Assembly: GCF_900106995.1 (NCBI RefSeq)
Contig: NZ_FNOK01000025.1
Coordinates: 1-64,000, forward strand
Reading direction: 5' to 3'
Origin: Saccharopolyspora shandongensis
Lineage (GTDB): Bacteria; Actinomycetota; Actinomycetes; Mycobacteriales; Pseudonocardiaceae
Length of the DNA stretch: 64,000 bases
The position numbers were made by a program, and so were the translations under genes. Position 1 is the stretch's first letter. Each line of letters starts with the position of its first letter. The notes below the pieces were generated by a model that made no database searches, had not been told where the DNA came from, and saw only the letters and a list, made by a program, of their open reading frames with translations. Positions 25,162-34,938 of this stretch are shown in pieces.

Positions 25162-25242
25162 CGGTCTCCTGCGGCGGCGCGAGAGTCGGAGCCGGAACCA
25201 ACCCAGTCTCAACCCGCCCCCGACCACCCGCAATCGGCCGGG

Positions 25243-26007
25243 TCAGCCGTCGCCGTCGAGGTAGCGGCTCGGCGATGTCCCGACGGTGCGCTTGAACGCG
25301 GCGAGGAACGCGCTCGGCGTCGCATACCCGACGGCGTGCGCGACCCGGGAGACCGGCTGCCCCTCGGCGAGGAGGGCCAGTGCGGCGCGGAGCCGCGCGT
25401 GGGTGCGCCAGCGGTCGAAGGACATGCCGGTGTCGTGGACGAACAGCCGCGTCAGGGTGCGGCGGCTCACCCCGACGGCCCGGGCGTGCGCGTCCATGCT
25501 CCGCTGGTCCGCGGGGTCGGCGAGCAGCGCATCCGCCACGGCGCGGACGCGCTCGTCGGCGGGGCGCGGCACCTCGATGGGAGTGGTGGGCAGCGGGCGC
25601 AGCAGGTCGAACACGACGGCTTCGCCGCGCAGCCGCGCGTCATCGGCGAGATCGTCGCGGCCCAGGTACGCGATGAGCTGCGCCAACAGCCCGTCCACCC
25701 CGACCGGCGTGGGCTCGGCCCAGTCCAGGGCGCACCGGTCCGGCTCGAAGTAGAGGCTGCTCAGCACCGCATCGCGGGTCGCGCCGGTCCGGTGCACGAC
25801 GCCGCCGGGCAGCCACAGCGCCAGGGTGGGCGGCAGAACCCAGTGGACGTCCCCCACGGCCACGCCGAGCACGCCGCGCCGGGTCCAGGCCAGCTGGTGC
25901 TGCGGGTGGCTGTGCTCCTCGAACTACTGCCCCGACGACAGCGGGAAGTTGCCGACGACGATCGCCCCGATTCCAGGCGGGACGGCGCCCGCGATTGCCT
26001 CGGCCAT
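25243..26007 (-). pseudogene. AraC-family regulator interrupted by an amber codon
   Basis: From ATG 26007 the frame reads MAEAIAGAVPPGIGAIVVGN...LSSGQ, TAG at 25926-25924, then FEEHSHPQHQLAWTRRGVLG and on to WVLPPTLALWLPGGVVHRTG. That is the cupin domain of AraC regulators, whose conserved HxH...HQLAW falls just after the stop. The C-terminal AraC HTH is intact (RAVGVSRRTLTRLFVHDTGM; VAHAVGYATPSAFLAAFKRT). One base change would restore the full 254 codons. A shortened product could restart at a GTG near 25880. Divergent from the efflux gene it probably controlled. Confidence 0.7.
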
Positions 26008-26135
26008 GCCGCCGAGCCTATGTCCTCAGCACGACATCATTCGTCCTGGTAGCGCATCGCGGACAGGATGGCCGCTGCATAGCGTCGTGGCATGTCGATT
26101 GATCATCGCCAAAAGCACCGCGCCAGGACGGCGGA

Positions 26136-27515
26136 ATGACGACCACCGTGGCCGCGGGCCGCCGCGGGCCGGCCCTGGTGGTCCTGTGCTTCGTGCAATT
26201 CATGCTCGTCCTGGACGACACCGTGGTGAGCGTCGCGCTGCCCAGCGTCCGGGACGACCTCGGCTTCAGCGCCGCGGGCCTGACCTGGGTCGTCAACGCG
26301 AACTTCGTCGCCTTCGGCGGACTGCTGCTGCTGTTCGGCCGCGCGGCCGATCTGTTCGGCCGCCGACGCGTGTTCCTGAGCGGTGTGGCGCTGTTCGGCG
26401 TGGCGAGCCTCCTCTGCGGGATCGCGCAGGAGCCATGGCAGCTCGTGGCCGGACGATTCGCCCAGGGCGCGGGCGCGGCCATGGCGAGTCCGGCCGCGCT
26501 GGCGCTGATCACGCTGCTGTTCCCCGGCCCCGAGGAGCGCGCCCGGGCGCTCGGCATCTGGGGCGGCATCGCCGGGCTGGGCGGCACGGCGGGCCTGGTG
26601 ATCTCCGGCGCGCTGACCGGCCTCGCGTCCTGGCGCTGGATCTTCCTGATCAACCTGCCGATCGCGGTCGCGGCCCTCGCGCTGCTCCCGCGCCTCGTCG
26701 CGGAGAGCCGGGCGAGCCGGCCGGGACGGATGGACGTTCCGGGCGCCGTGCTGGGCACCGGCGCACTCGTGTCCCTGGTCTACGGCCTGCTCCAGACCGC
26801 CGAGTCGGGGTGGGGCGACATCGCCGCCGTCGGGCCCCTCGCCCTCGCCGCCGTGCTGGCGGTGTCGTTCGTGGCGGTCGAGGCCCGCGCTGCTGAACCG
26901 CTCGTGCCGCTGTCGTTCCTGGCCGTCCGCATCCGTGCGGTGGCCAACTGCGCGTCGTTCCTGTTCTCCGCCGCCTTCTTCGCGATGGCCTTCCTGCTGA
27001 TGGTGCACCTGCAGACGGTGCTCGGTTACCAACCGCTGACGGCGGGCCTCGCCTACTTGCCCTACGCCGCCGGCATGCTCACCGGCCTGTGGCTCTCGTC
27101 CCGCGCGGTGCTCAGGTTCGGGATGCGGCGGACGCTCGTCGCGGCATTCCTGATCGGCGCGGTCGGCCTGGTTCTGCTGGCCGGCGTGGGACCGGGCGAC
27201 GACTACGCGACGGTCGCGCTGCCCGGCATGCTCGTCACGAGCCTCGGATGCGGTCTGGGCAATCCCGCCCTGGCGATCGCCGCGGTCGAGGGCACCACCG
27301 AGCAGGACGCGGGACTCGGCTCGGCCGTCTTGAGCTCCGTCCAGCAGGTCGGCGGAGCCGTGGGGGTGGCGGTGCTGGTCGCGCTGGCGGCAGGTCGCGC
27401 CCAGGCCGCCGATCCGTCGGAGGGTTTCTCGCTGGCGCTCACCGTCGCAGCCGCGCTCCTCGCCTTCGGCGCGCTGCTCGTCGCCGCACTGCTCGGGAAG
27501 GGCTCCCGCGCGTGA
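26136..27515 (+). CDS. MFS efflux transporter (EmrB/QacA-like DHA2)
   Basis: 459 aa with about 13-14 hydrophobic helices. The first carries FVQFMLVLDDTVVSVALPSV, the DHA2 signature with membrane Asp, followed by motif A GRAADLFGRRRVFL and motif C GIAGLGGTAGLVISGALTG. Drug/H+ antiporter. Divergent from the broken AraC regulator (128-bp gap). Loss of that regulator may alter its expression; direction unknown. Ends 7 bp before the convergent TetR stop. Confidence 0.88.
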   Translation: MTTTVAAGRRGPALVVLCFVQFMLVLDDTVVSVALPSVRDDLGFSAAGLTWVVNANFVAFGGLLLLFGRAADLFGRRRVFLSGVALFGVASLLCGIAQEPWQLVAGRFAQGAGAAMASPAALALITLLFPGPEERARALGIWGGIAGLGGTAGLVISGALTGLASWRWIFLINLPIAVAALALLPRLVAESRASRPGRMDVPGAVLGTGALVSLVYGLLQTAESGWGDIAAVGPLALAAVLAVSFVAVEARAAEPLVPLSFLAVRIRAVANCASFLFSAAFFAMAFLLMVHLQTVLGYQPLTAGLAYLPYAAGMLTGLWLSSRAVLRFGMRRTLVAAFLIGAVGLVLLAGVGPGDDYATVALPGMLVTSLGCGLGNPALAIAAVEGTTEQDAGLGSAVLSSVQQVGGAVGVAVLVALAAGRAQAADPSEGFSLALTVAAALLAFGALLVAALLGKGSRA

Positions 27516-27521
27516 CCCGGC

Positions 27522-28094
27522 TCAGGCCGCCTTCTCGATGGCGGCGAGGGCCATCCGGTGCAGCAGCCGCGACATCGCTTCGGCGTCCAGGTGCGCGCTG
27601 TAGGGCGTCGAGTTGATCAGGCCGAACACCGCGTGCGCGGCGGCGCGCGCGGTCGGGCGGTCGAGGTCCGGCCGGACCTGGCACAGCACGTCCACCCAGA
27701 CCTCGACGTAGCTGCGCTGCAGCTCGCGGACCTTGTGCCGGTCGGTCTCGGCGAGGCTGTCCAGGTCGCGCATGTGCACGGTGATCAGCGCCGGGTTGGC
27801 CAGCGCGAACTCGACGTGCCAGCGCACCAGCCGGTCCAGCGCGTCGCGCGGGTCGGCGGCGGCGCCCACCCGGTCCTGGCCGCCGAGCAGCAGCCGGTCG
27901 CTGATGCCGGTGAGCAGCTCCGCGAGCATCGCGTCCTTGCTGCGGAAGTGCCGGTACAGGCCGGGGCCGGAGATGCCGACGGCGGCGCCGATGTCGTCGA
28001 TGCCGACGCCGTGGAAGCCGGAGCGCGCGAACTTCTCCGCCGCGGCGGAGAGGATCTGCTCGCGGCGGGACGGCTTGGCTGCATCGGTGGACAT
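27522..28094 (-). CDS. TetR repressor of the acyl-CoA carboxylase operon
   Basis: 190 aa. HTH at about residues 10-55: REQILSAAAEKFARSGFHGV, IGAAVGISGPGLYRHFRSKD. The C-terminal domain has VRWHVEFALANPALITVHMR, as in TetR regulators placed beside methylcrotonyl/propionyl-CoA carboxylase genes of actinobacteria. ATG 28094 chosen for the normal N-terminus. A perfect inverted repeat lies between it and the divergent carboxylase start, so it probably represses the operon and itself, with an acyl-CoA as effector. Confidence 0.88.
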   Translation of the reverse strand: MSTDAAKPSRREQILSAAAEKFARSGFHGVGIDDIGAAVGISGPGLYRHFRSKDAMLAELLTGISDRLLLGGQDRVGAAADPRDALDRLVRWHVEFALANPALITVHMRDLDSLAETDRHKVRELQRSYVEVWVDVLCQVRPDLDRPTARAAAHAVFGLINSTPYSAHLDAEAMSRLLHRMALAAIEKAA

Positions 28095-28118
28095 CAGCGT
28101 CGATACTAGACGAAAGCT

Positions 28119-28159
28119 GTTAGTCATCGTTAACATCGGTTGCGTTAACGATGACTAAC
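28119..28159. promoter_or_regulatory. TetR operator of the leucine-catabolic operon
   Basis: GTTAGTCATCGTTAAC (28119-28134) and its exact reverse complement GTTAACGATGACTAAC (28144-28159) are separated by 9 bp. The 16-bp perfect arms sit midway between the divergent TetR and carboxylase starts. This is the most convincing operator in the window. Confidence 0.82.
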
Positions 28160-28181
28160 TCCCGGTGGAAGGTGCCCCCGC

Positions 28182-29795
28182 ATGGATGCGCCCGCCCTGC
28201 GCACGGCCGTTGACCCGGACTCGGCGGAGTTCGCCCGCTACACCGAGCAGCACGCGAAACTCGTCGACGACCTCAACACCCAGCTCGGCCGCGCCCGGCT
28301 GGGCGGGCCGGAGAAGGCCCGCATCCGGCACGTCGAGCGGGGCAAGCTGCTGCCCCGCGACCGGGTCGACGCGCTGCTCGACCGCGGCTCGCCGTTCCTG
28401 GAGCTCTCGCCGATGGCCGCGCACGGCCTGTACGACGACGAAGCGCCGTCGGCGGGCATCATCACCGGCATCGGCCGGGTGTCCGGGCGGGAATGCGTGG
28501 TCGTGGCCAACGACGCCACCGTCAAGGGCGGCACCTACTACCCGATCACGGTGAAGAAGCACCTGCGCGCGCAGGAAGTCGCGCTGCACAACAACCTGCC
28601 GTGCCTCTACCTGGTCGACTCCGGCGGTGCGTTCCTGCCCAGGCAGGACGAGGTGTTCCCGGACCGCGAGCACTTCGGCCGGATCTTCTACAACCAGGCC
28701 ACGATGTCGGCCCGCGGCATCCCGCAGATCGCCGCCGTGCTGGGCTCGTGCACCGCGGGCGGCGCCTACGTCCCGGCGATGAGCGACGAGGCGGTGATCG
28801 TCCGCGAGCAGGGCACCATCTTCCTGGGCGGCCCGCCGCTGGTGAAGGCCGCGACCGGGGCCGAGGTGACCGCCGAGGAGCTCGGCGGCGGCGAGCTGCA
28901 CTCGCGCACCTCCGGCGTCACCGACCACCTGGCCGTCGACGACGCGGACGCGCTGCGCATCGTCCGCTCCATCGTCAGCACGCTCGGCCCCCGCGAGCCC
29001 CGGCCCTGGGACGTCGCGCCGGTCGAAGCGCCGGCGGTCGACCCCGACGAGCTCTACGGCGCGGTGCCGACCGACAGCCGCACCCCGTACGACGTGCGCG
29101 AGGTGATCGCGCGGATCGTCGACGGCAGCCGGTTCGCCGAGTTCAAGCACGACTACGGCCAGACGCTGGTGACCGGCTTCGCCCGCATCCACGGGCACCC
29201 GGTCGGCATCATCGCCAACAACGGGATCCTGTTCAGCGAGTCGGCGCTCAAGGGCGCGCACTTCATCGAGCTGTGCGACAAGCGGTCCATCCCGCTGGTG
29301 TTCCTGCAGAACATCTCCGGGTTCATGGTCGGCAAGGAGTACGAGGCGGGCGGCATCGCCAAGCACGGCGCGAAGATGGTCACCGCGGTGGCCTGCGCCC
29401 GGGTCCCCAAGTTCACGGTCGTCATCGGCGGTTCCTTCGGCGCGGGCAACTACTCGATGTGCGGCCGGGCGTACTCGCCGCGATTCCTGTGGATGTGGCC
29501 GAACGCCCGGATCTCGGTGATGGGCGGCGAGCAGGCGGCATCGGTGCTGGCGACGGTGCGCCGCGACCAGCTGGACGCCCGCGGCGAGCAATGGCCGGTC
29601 GAGGACGAGGAAGCGTTCAAGCAGCCGATCCGGGACCAGTACGAGCACCAGGGCCACCCGTACTACGCGACGGCGAGGCTGTGGGACGACGGCGTGATCG
29701 ACCCGAAGCAGACCCGGACGGTCCTCGGCCTGGCGATCTCGACGGCCGCCAACGCCCCCCTGGAACCAGTCTCCTACGGCGTCTTCCGGATGTGA
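28182..29795 (+). CDS. mccB: methylcrotonyl-CoA carboxylase beta (carboxyltransferase) subunit
   Basis: Transfers carboxyl from biotin to 3-methylcrotonyl-CoA in leucine breakdown. 537 aa. MCC-type marks: [55 protein letters not shown] and [11 protein letters not shown]. The second crotonase domain has [20 protein letters not shown] and [20 protein letters not shown]. These favour MCC over propionyl-CoA carboxylase. Followed by the alpha subunit and an acyl-CoA dehydrogenase as in liu clusters; no HMG-CoA lyase is in the cluster. Under the TetR operator at 28119. Confidence 0.88.
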   Translation: MDAPALRTAVDPDSAEFARYTEQHAKLVDDLNTQLGRARLGGPEKARIRHVERGKLLPRDRVDALLDRGSPFLELSPMAAHGLYDDEAPSAGIITGIGRVSGRECVVVANDATVKGGTYYPITVKKHLRAQEVALHNNLPCLYLVDSGGAFLPRQDEVFPDREHFGRIFYNQATMSARGIPQIAAVLGSCTAGGAYVPAMSDEAVIVREQGTIFLGGPPLVKAATGAEVTAEELGGGELHSRTSGVTDHLAVDDADALRIVRSIVSTLGPREPRPWDVAPVEAPAVDPDELYGAVPTDSRTPYDVREVIARIVDGSRFAEFKHDYGQTLVTGFARIHGHPVGIIANNGILFSESALKGAHFIELCDKRSIPLVFLQNISGFMVGKEYEAGGIAKHGAKMVTAVACARVPKFTVVIGGSFGAGNYSMCGRAYSPRFLWMWPNARISVMGGEQAASVLATVRRDQLDARGEQWPVEDEEAFKQPIRDQYEHQGHPYYATARLWDDGVIDPKQTRTVLGLAISTAANAPLEPVSYGVFRM

Positions 29796-29820
29796 GCCAT
29801 GAGTTTCCGCAGCTCAGGTC

Positions 29821-29864
29821 CCGTGCGTGTTTTGTGCTGCTATAGCGACACAAAACACGCACGG
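29821..29864. repeat. palindromic hairpin, GCYATRGC family, copy 4
   Basis: Arms CCGTGCGTGTTTTGTG and CACAAAACACGCACGG around GCTATAGC. Unlike the other copies it lies inside an operon, 25 bp after the mccB stop and 50 bp before the alpha-subunit start. As RNA it could attenuate, stabilise or process the message between subunit genes. Confidence 0.82.
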
Positions 29865-29914
29865 GCACTGACCAGGCAAGACGTTGCGATCCTGCCGTTC
29901 GGCAAGGCGAAGGG

Positions 29915-31957
29915 ATGACGATGCGGCACTTCGACACGGTGCTGGTGGCGAACCGGGGCGAGATCGCGGTGCGCGTGATCCGGACGCTGCGGCGGCTGGG
30001 CATCCGCTCCGTCGCGGTGTTCAGCGACGCCGACCGCGGCGCGCGGCACGTCGCCGAGGCCGACACCGCCGTCCACATCGGACCGAGCCCGGCCACCGAG
30101 AGCTACCTCGACGTCAAGCGCATCCTGGACGCCGCGCGCGGCACCGGGGCCCAGGCGATCCACCCCGGTTACGGCTTCCTCGCCGAGAACGCGGGCTTCG
30201 CCGAGGCGTGCGCGCAGGCCGGCATCGAGTTCATCGGCCCGCCGGCCTCGGCGATCGATTCGATGGGCGACAAGATCCGCGCCAAGCAAACGGTTTCGGC
30301 CGCCGGCGTCCCGGTGGTGCCCGGCCGCAGCGAGCCGGACATGACCGACTCCGACCTGCACGCGGCGGCGATCGAGATCGGGTTCCCGGTGCTGCTGAAG
30401 CCCTCCGCGGGCGGCGGCGGCAAGGGCATGCGGCTGATCCACGACGAGTCCACGTTGGACGATCAGATCGCCTCGGCGCGCCGGGAGGCGCGGTCGGCGT
30501 TCGGCGACGACACGCTGTTCGTCGAGCGCTTCGTGGCCCGCCCGCGGCACATCGAGGTCCAGGTGCTGGCGGACGCGCACGGCAACGTGGTGCACCTCGG
30601 CGAGCGCGAGTGCAGCCTGCAGCGGCGGCACCAGAAGATCATCGAGGAAGCCCCGTCGCCGCTGCTGGACGCCGAGACCAGGGCCCGCATCGGCGGCGCG
30701 GCCGTCGACGCCGCCCGCTCGGTGGGCTACGTCGGGGCGGGCACCGTCGAGTTCATCGTCTCCGCGGACCGGCCGGACGAGTTCTTCTTCATGGAGATGA
30801 ACACCCGCCTGCAGGTCGAGCACCCGGTGACCGAGCTGGTCACGTCGGTCGGCGGGCAACGCGGCGTCGACCTCGTCGAACAGCAGGTCCGCGTCGCCGC
30901 GGGCGAGCCGCTGCCGTGGGCGCAGGAGGACCTGTCGATCGAGGGCCACGCGGTGGAGGCGCGGGTCTACGCCGAGGACCCGGCCCGCAACTTCCTCCCG
31001 ACCGGCGGCGACGTCCTCGCCGTGCACGAGCCCTCCGGGCCCGGCGTGCGGGTCGACTCCGGGGTGCGCGCGGGCGGGCGCGTCGGCTCGGACTACGACC
31101 CGATGCTGGCCAAGGTCATCGCGTGGGCGCCGAGCCGGGCCGACGCGCTGCGCCGCCTGGACGCCGCGCTGGCCGACACGGCGGTCCTCGGCCTGCACAC
31201 CAACGTCGCGTTCCTCCGCGCGCTGCTGCGGCACGAAGACGTGCTGGCGGGCCGCCTCGACACGGGACTCGTCGAGCGCGACCTGACCGAGCTCATCGCG
31301 GAGAGCAACACGACGCCGGAAGACGCCTACGTCGCCGCGGCCCTGGAGCGGCTGCTCGCGGGCGAACCGACCGACCCGGTCGTCGACCCGTGGGACACGA
31401 CCGACGGCTGGCGGCTCGGCGAGCCCGCCTGGAGCACCTGGCGCTTCGCCGGAACACCCGACGAGGTCGCCATCCGCCTCCGCGGCCGGTCCCGTGACGC
31501 CGCAGTTTCAATTGAAACTGCGTCAGGACAGGCAGCCTCCGTCGAAACCGTCCACCGGGCCTCTGTCGAGGCGCACGGCGACGAGCTGACCGTCACCTAC
31601 CGGGGCCGCACCCGCCGCTACCGGTACGCGCACGTCGACGGCACCACGTGGCTCGCCGCCGACGGCCGCGCCTGGGCGCTCGCCGAGCACCGGATGCTCG
31701 CCGACCGGGGCGGCAGCGGCGGCCGGTCGGACGGCGTGGTGACCAGCCCGATGCCCGGCACGGTGCTGGTCGCCGACGTCAGCCCGGGTCAAGAAGTCCA
31801 GAGTGGACAAAGATTGTTCGTGGTGGAGGCGATGAAGATGGAACACACCGTCACCGCGCCGATCGACGGCGTAGTCGCCGAAGTGCATGCAAGGAAGGGG
31901 CAGTCGGTCGGACTCGACCAGCCGCTGGCTGTCCTCGCCGCTCAAGAGGAGGCCTGA
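29915..31957 (+). CDS. mccA: methylcrotonyl-CoA carboxylase alpha (biotin carboxylase/BCCP) subunit
   Basis: 680 aa. The biotin carboxylase half has [57 protein letters not shown] and [19 protein letters not shown]. The C-terminal carrier has the biotinylated Lys in [21 protein letters not shown] 29915 follows GAAGGG. Works with the mccB product; could also serve other acyl-CoAs. The linker between domains contains a perfect 22-bp palindrome in the DNA (31501-31522). Confidence 0.9.
   Translation: MTMRHFDTVLVANRGEIAVRVIRTLRRLGIRSVAVFSDADRGARHVAEADTAVHIGPSPATESYLDVKRILDAARGTGAQAIHPGYGFLAENAGFAEACAQAGIEFIGPPASAIDSMGDKIRAKQTVSAAGVPVVPGRSEPDMTDSDLHAAAIEIGFPVLLKPSAGGGGKGMRLIHDESTLDDQIASARREARSAFGDDTLFVERFVARPRHIEVQVLADAHGNVVHLGERECSLQRRHQKIIEEAPSPLLDAETRARIGGAAVDAARSVGYVGAGTVEFIVSADRPDEFFFMEMNTRLQVEHPVTELVTSVGGQRGVDLVEQQVRVAAGEPLPWAQEDLSIEGHAVEARVYAEDPARNFLPTGGDVLAVHEPSGPGVRVDSGVRAGGRVGSDYDPMLAKVIAWAPSRADALRRLDAALADTAVLGLHTNVAFLRALLRHEDVLAGRLDTGLVERDLTELIAESNTTPEDAYVAAALERLLAGEPTDPVVDPWDTTDGWRLGEPAWSTWRFAGTPDEVAIRLRGRSRDAAVSIETASGQAASVETVHRASVEAHGDELTVTYRGRTRRYRYAHVDGTTWLAADGRAWALAEHRMLADRGGSGGRSDGVVTSPMPGTVLVADVSPGQEVQSGQRLFVVEAMKMEHTVTAPIDGVVAEVHARKGQSVGLDQPLAVLAAQEEA
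31501..31522. repeat. perfect 22-bp palindrome inside coding sequence
   Basis: Half-site CGCAGTTTCAA (31501-31511) is followed without spacer by TTGAAACTGCG. It falls in the flexible linker of the carboxylase alpha subunit, where sequence is free to vary. The GTTTC...GAAAC core recalls the palindromes at 4489, 4530 and 43060. Confidence 0.7.
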
Positions 31958-31960
31958 TCG

Positions 31961-33118
31961 ATGGTGGACCACCGGCTCAGCGAAGAGCACGAAGCCCTGC
32001 GCGAGAGCGTGCAGACCTTCGCCCGCAAGGAAGTCGCGCCGGTCATCGGCGACTACTACGAACGCGAGGAATTCCCGTACCCGCTGGTGCAGACCATGGG
32101 CCGGATGGGCCTGTTCGGGCTGCCGGTGCCGGAGGAGCACGGCGGCATGGGCGGCGACTACTTCGCGCTGTGCCTGGCCCTGGAGGAGCTCGCCCGGGTC
32201 GACTCGTCGGTCGCGATCACCCTGGAGGCCGGGGTTTCGCTGGGCGTCATGCCGATCTACCGGTTCGGCGACGACGAGCAGCGGCGCACCTGGCTGCCGC
32301 GGCTGGCGGCCGGGGAGATCCTCGGCGCGTTCGGCCTCACCGAGCCGGGCGGCGGCTCCGACGCGGGCAGCACCCGCACCACGGCGGTGCTCGACGGCGA
32401 CGAGTGGGTGATCAACGGCTCGAAGGCGTTCATCACCAACTCCGGCACCGATCTCACCGGCCTCGTCACGGTCACCGCCGTCACCGGGCAGAAGCCCAAC
32501 GGCGGCAAGGAGATCTCCACGATCATCGTGCCCGCGGGCACGCCCGGCTTCACCGTCGCGAAGAAGTACTCGAAGGTCGGCTGGAACGCCTCCGACACCC
32601 ACGCGCTGTCCTTCGACGACTGCCGGGTGCCCGCCGCGAACCTGCTCGGCGAGCGCGGCCGCGGCTATGCCCAGTTCCTCGCCACGCTCACCGAGGGACG
32701 GGTCGCGATCGCCGCGGTCGGCGTCGGCCTCGCCCAGGGCTGCGTCGACGAATGCCTGCGCTACCTCGGCGAACGCGAGGCCTTCGGCCGGAAGATCGGC
32801 GAGTACCAGGCGATGCAGTTCAAGGTCGCCGACATGGAGCTGCGCGCGCACACCGCGCGCCTGGCCTACTACGACGCGGCGTCGCGGATGCTGCGCGGCG
32901 AGCCGTACAAGAAGCAGGCCGCGATCGCCAAGCTCGCCTCGTCGAACGCGGCGATGGACAACGCCCGGGACGCCACGCAGATCTTCGGCGGCTACGGCTT
33001 CATGAACGAAACCCCGGTCGGCCGCTTCTACCGGGACGCCAAGATCCTGGAGATCGGCGAAGGCACGAGCGAGGTCCAGCGCATGCTGATCGCCCGGGAG
33101 CTGGGCCTCCCGGCCTAG
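31961..33118 (+). CDS. acyl-CoA dehydrogenase (isovaleryl-CoA dehydrogenase-like)
   Basis: 385 aa FAD enzyme oxidising a branched acyl-CoA. GAFGLTEPGGGSDAGSTRTT and WVINGSKAFITNSGTD are the FAD/substrate signatures; IFGGYGFMNETPVGRFYRDA, then EIGEGTSEVQRMLIAREL, carries the likely catalytic Glu. ATG 31961 starts 3 bp after the carboxylase alpha stop, with AGGAGG upstream, so it is cotranscribed. Context suggests isovaleryl-CoA to 3-methylcrotonyl-CoA, the step before the carboxylase. Confidence 0.87.
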   Translation: MVDHRLSEEHEALRESVQTFARKEVAPVIGDYYEREEFPYPLVQTMGRMGLFGLPVPEEHGGMGGDYFALCLALEELARVDSSVAITLEAGVSLGVMPIYRFGDDEQRRTWLPRLAAGEILGAFGLTEPGGGSDAGSTRTTAVLDGDEWVINGSKAFITNSGTDLTGLVTVTAVTGQKPNGGKEISTIIVPAGTPGFTVAKKYSKVGWNASDTHALSFDDCRVPAANLLGERGRGYAQFLATLTEGRVAIAAVGVGLAQGCVDECLRYLGEREAFGRKIGEYQAMQFKVADMELRAHTARLAYYDAASRMLRGEPYKKQAAIAKLASSNAAMDNARDATQIFGGYGFMNETPVGRFYRDAKILEIGEGTSEVQRMLIARELGLPA

Positions 33119-33203
33119 AGCCCGTTCCCAAGTCCGTCCCGCGCAGCGGGGCGGGCCGGGCGGCTGCGCCGATCAGCAGGGGCGCGGAGCCGGGAACGAA
33201 GAC

Positions 33204-33240
33204 GGCCGGCGGAGGCTTCGGGGGGTTGCCTCCGCCGGCC
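33204..33240. terminator. strong hairpin between convergent genes
   Basis: GGCCGGCGGAGGC (33204-33216) and GCCTCCGCCGGCC (33228-33240) pair over 13 bp with an 11-nt loop. It lies between the acyl-CoA dehydrogenase stop and the convergent gene at 33293 and is a likely terminator for both. Confidence 0.7.
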
Positions 33241-33292
33241 GGAACGTCATCGGTCGGGGTTGTTCGGGTCGGGGGTCGGTTCGGTCGGGGGG

Positions 33293-33766
33293 TCAGCGGA
33301 ACCGCTTCTGCGGCACGGTGATCTCGTCGGTCTCCTCGATGCCGGGGTAACCGGCCTGGTCGCCGTACTCGGGCAAGGGCCGGAAGTCCTGCTGCGTTTC
33401 CTCGCCGGGCCACACGTGGCCGTAGCCGTCCGGTGCCTGCCCGCCCGGGGCCTGCCCACCCGGCGCCTGGCCGGCCGGATCCTGCTCGGCCTCGACCACG
33501 GCCAGGTGCTGCATCACCCAGTCCCGGGCCAGCGCCGCCGGCGACGTGCCCTGCTTGACCGCGAGCTCCCGGAGGCGCTCGTTGGCCATCAGCGGCAGCC
33601 GCAGCTGGTAGACCTGGGAGCCGCCGAAGCGGCGTCCGGACCCGGTGGACTCGACGTTCTCCTCCGGGGCCAGCGCAGCCAGGTACGACTCGAACTCATG
33701 ATCCGGTTCGGCCGGCTCGGCGGGCTTCTGCTGCCGCCTGCTGGTCTTCGTTCGTCCTAGAGCCAC
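33293..33766 (-). CDS. conserved actinobacterial protein with Gly/Pro repeat tail
   Basis: 157 aa from GTG 33766 (VALGRTKTSRRQQKPAEP). The central part has YQLRLPLMANERLRELAVKQ and GTSPAALARDWVMQHL, which resembles ribbon-helix-helix/antitoxin-like dimer domains. It is followed by a triple GGQAPGGQAP repeat and an acidic tail. No definite function; possibly a small DNA-binding protein. The start is chosen because upstream translation is low-complexity. Confidence 0.65.
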   Translation of the reverse strand: MALGRTKTSRRQQKPAEPAEPDHEFESYLAALAPEENVESTGSGRRFGGSQVYQLRLPLMANERLRELAVKQGTSPAALARDWVMQHLAVVEAEQDPAGQAPGGQAPGGQAPDGYGHVWPGEETQQDFRPLPEYGDQAGYPGIEETDEITVPQKRFR

Positions 33767-33838
33767 CGGCCCACGATAACGGTTGTGTTGCGACGAACGA
33801 ATCGCTGTGAGCCCTCTCACTGACCCGGAAACGCGGAG

Positions 33839-33870
33839 GGCCCCCGCGCCAGGGGGAGTGCGCGGGGGCC
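33839..33870. terminator. hairpin downstream of the metal-chaperone gene
   Basis: GGCCCCCGCGC (33839-33849) pairs with GCGCGGGGGCC (33860-33870) around a 10-nt loop. It is in the 265-bp gap after the CopZ-like gene end (34032) and before the gene starting at 33766; a probable terminator. The rest of that gap shows no gene. Confidence 0.6.
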
Positions 33871-34031
33871 GGAGGGGATCTCCACAGGTGCTGACCGGGG
33901 GTGTGTCAGCGCCCCGATTGTGACACGGCGCAGGTCGCGGTGGGGAGCCTTCGACGCATGATTCGTGCGTCCGGCACCTTCGGACGAGGGCCGGACGGCG
34001 GTCCTGCGCAATCATCCGAGGTGCTAGCGGC

Positions 34032-34253
34032 TCAGTTCGCGCTCGGCCAGTCCGTGATCGTGTAGCCGGCCTCGGTGATCGCCGCGGTCGCGGCTGCCAG
34101 CGTGAGCGGCTGGTCGCTGGTCACGGACACCTGCCCGCTCTCCGCCGAGACCTGCACGTCGCTGACGCCGGGAAGGTCCGAAAGCTCCTCGGTGACCGAC
34201 CTGGCGCAGTGGCCGCACGTCATGCCACCCACGGTGAACGTCTGATTGCTCAT
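34032..34253 (-). CDS. CopZ-like heavy-metal chaperone
   Basis: 73 aa, single HMA domain. The metal-binding motif is GGMTCGHCARSVTEELSDLP with both Cys, and the fold closes with AAITEAGYTITDW. Binds Cu(I) or a similar ion and delivers it, usually to a P1B-type ATPase, which is not in this window. ATG 34253 follows AGGAGGG at ideal spacing. Confidence 0.92.
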   Translation of the reverse strand: MSNQTFTVGGMTCGHCARSVTEELSDLPGVSDVQVSAESGQVSVTSDQPLTLAAATAAITEAGYTITDWPSAN

Positions 34254-34498
34254 GCGAGTTCCCTCCTGGCAGTTCCTGCCACGATCGGATGCGAATATCG
34301 CCGCAACTGTCTCGAACGTCCAGTGTGGACGGCCCAGGCGGGGGCGGCCCCGGCGGGTGCGGCGGGGCCAATATCCGAAGTGGATCGAGAATCGCCGAAT
34401 AATTACTCTCCGTCGAAGGTAAATCACTCTCTGGGGGGCTGCGGCTGTTGACAACCTGTGGATAACCTGCGCCCGGAACCCGAGGCCGGGGAGGCGTC

Positions 34499-34738
34499 AT
34501 GTACGGGTCGCTGGACGTACGGAAGTTCTTGTGGCAGCAGGACGACGGGACCTCGCGGCAGGCGTCCGCGGTGCCCGTGCCACGCGCCGGTGAGCCCTCG
34601 CGGATCTCGTCGGAGCAGGTGCACCGCGCCAGGATGGCGGTCGCCCGCGGTGCGGAGAACGCCGAGGACTGCAAGCTCCTGCTGGACATGCTGGGATTGG
34701 CACCGGACGATGACGGGCAGCCGCCGGTCGTCCGCTGA
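34499..34738 (+). CDS. small conserved protein, unknown
   Basis: 79 aa: MYGSLDVRKFLWQQDDGTSR, then EDCKLLLDMLGLAPDD. GGGGAGG precedes the ATG. No known domain. The composition is that of a soluble protein and the frame is preserved with a clear ribosome site, so I consider it a real gene of unknown role. Confidence 0.55.
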   Translation: MYGSLDVRKFLWQQDDGTSRQASAVPVPRAGEPSRISSEQVHRARMAVARGAENAEDCKLLLDMLGLAPDDDGQPPVVR

Positions 34739-34938
34739 CCGGGAGTCGGCTGCGCCGCCGCGCCGCGCTTCGGTGGATGCTCGTCGGGAGTCCTCCGGCG
34801 AGCCGGCACCGCGCCGCGCACGACGGGCGGACCGGCCGGATACGCGGTAACTTCCGGTGGCGTAGTTGATCATCCGTTCGTGGATCGCGTCGCTCGGGCG
34901 GCGGATCCCGGACGCCCTCTTCGTGCCGGAGTCGTGCC

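Noticed and set aside
22978-26052. 1024-codon open frame on the plus strand
   Set aside because: It runs antisense through MarR, ctaD and the AraC gene. It has repetitive Arg/Gln/His-rich translation without domains; a GC-skewed shadow of real genes.
26136-28094. Secondary-metabolite gene cluster
   Set aside because: Efflux pumps and TetR/AraC regulators occur, but there are no core biosynthetic enzymes (PKS, NRPS, terpene or RiPP genes) anywhere in the window.
28182-31957. Acetyl/propionyl-CoA carboxylase assignment for the carboxylase pair
   Set aside because: Beta-subunit motifs ([31 protein letters not shown]) and the following isovaleryl-type dehydrogenase favour methylcrotonyl-CoA carboxylase, though substrate overlap is possible.
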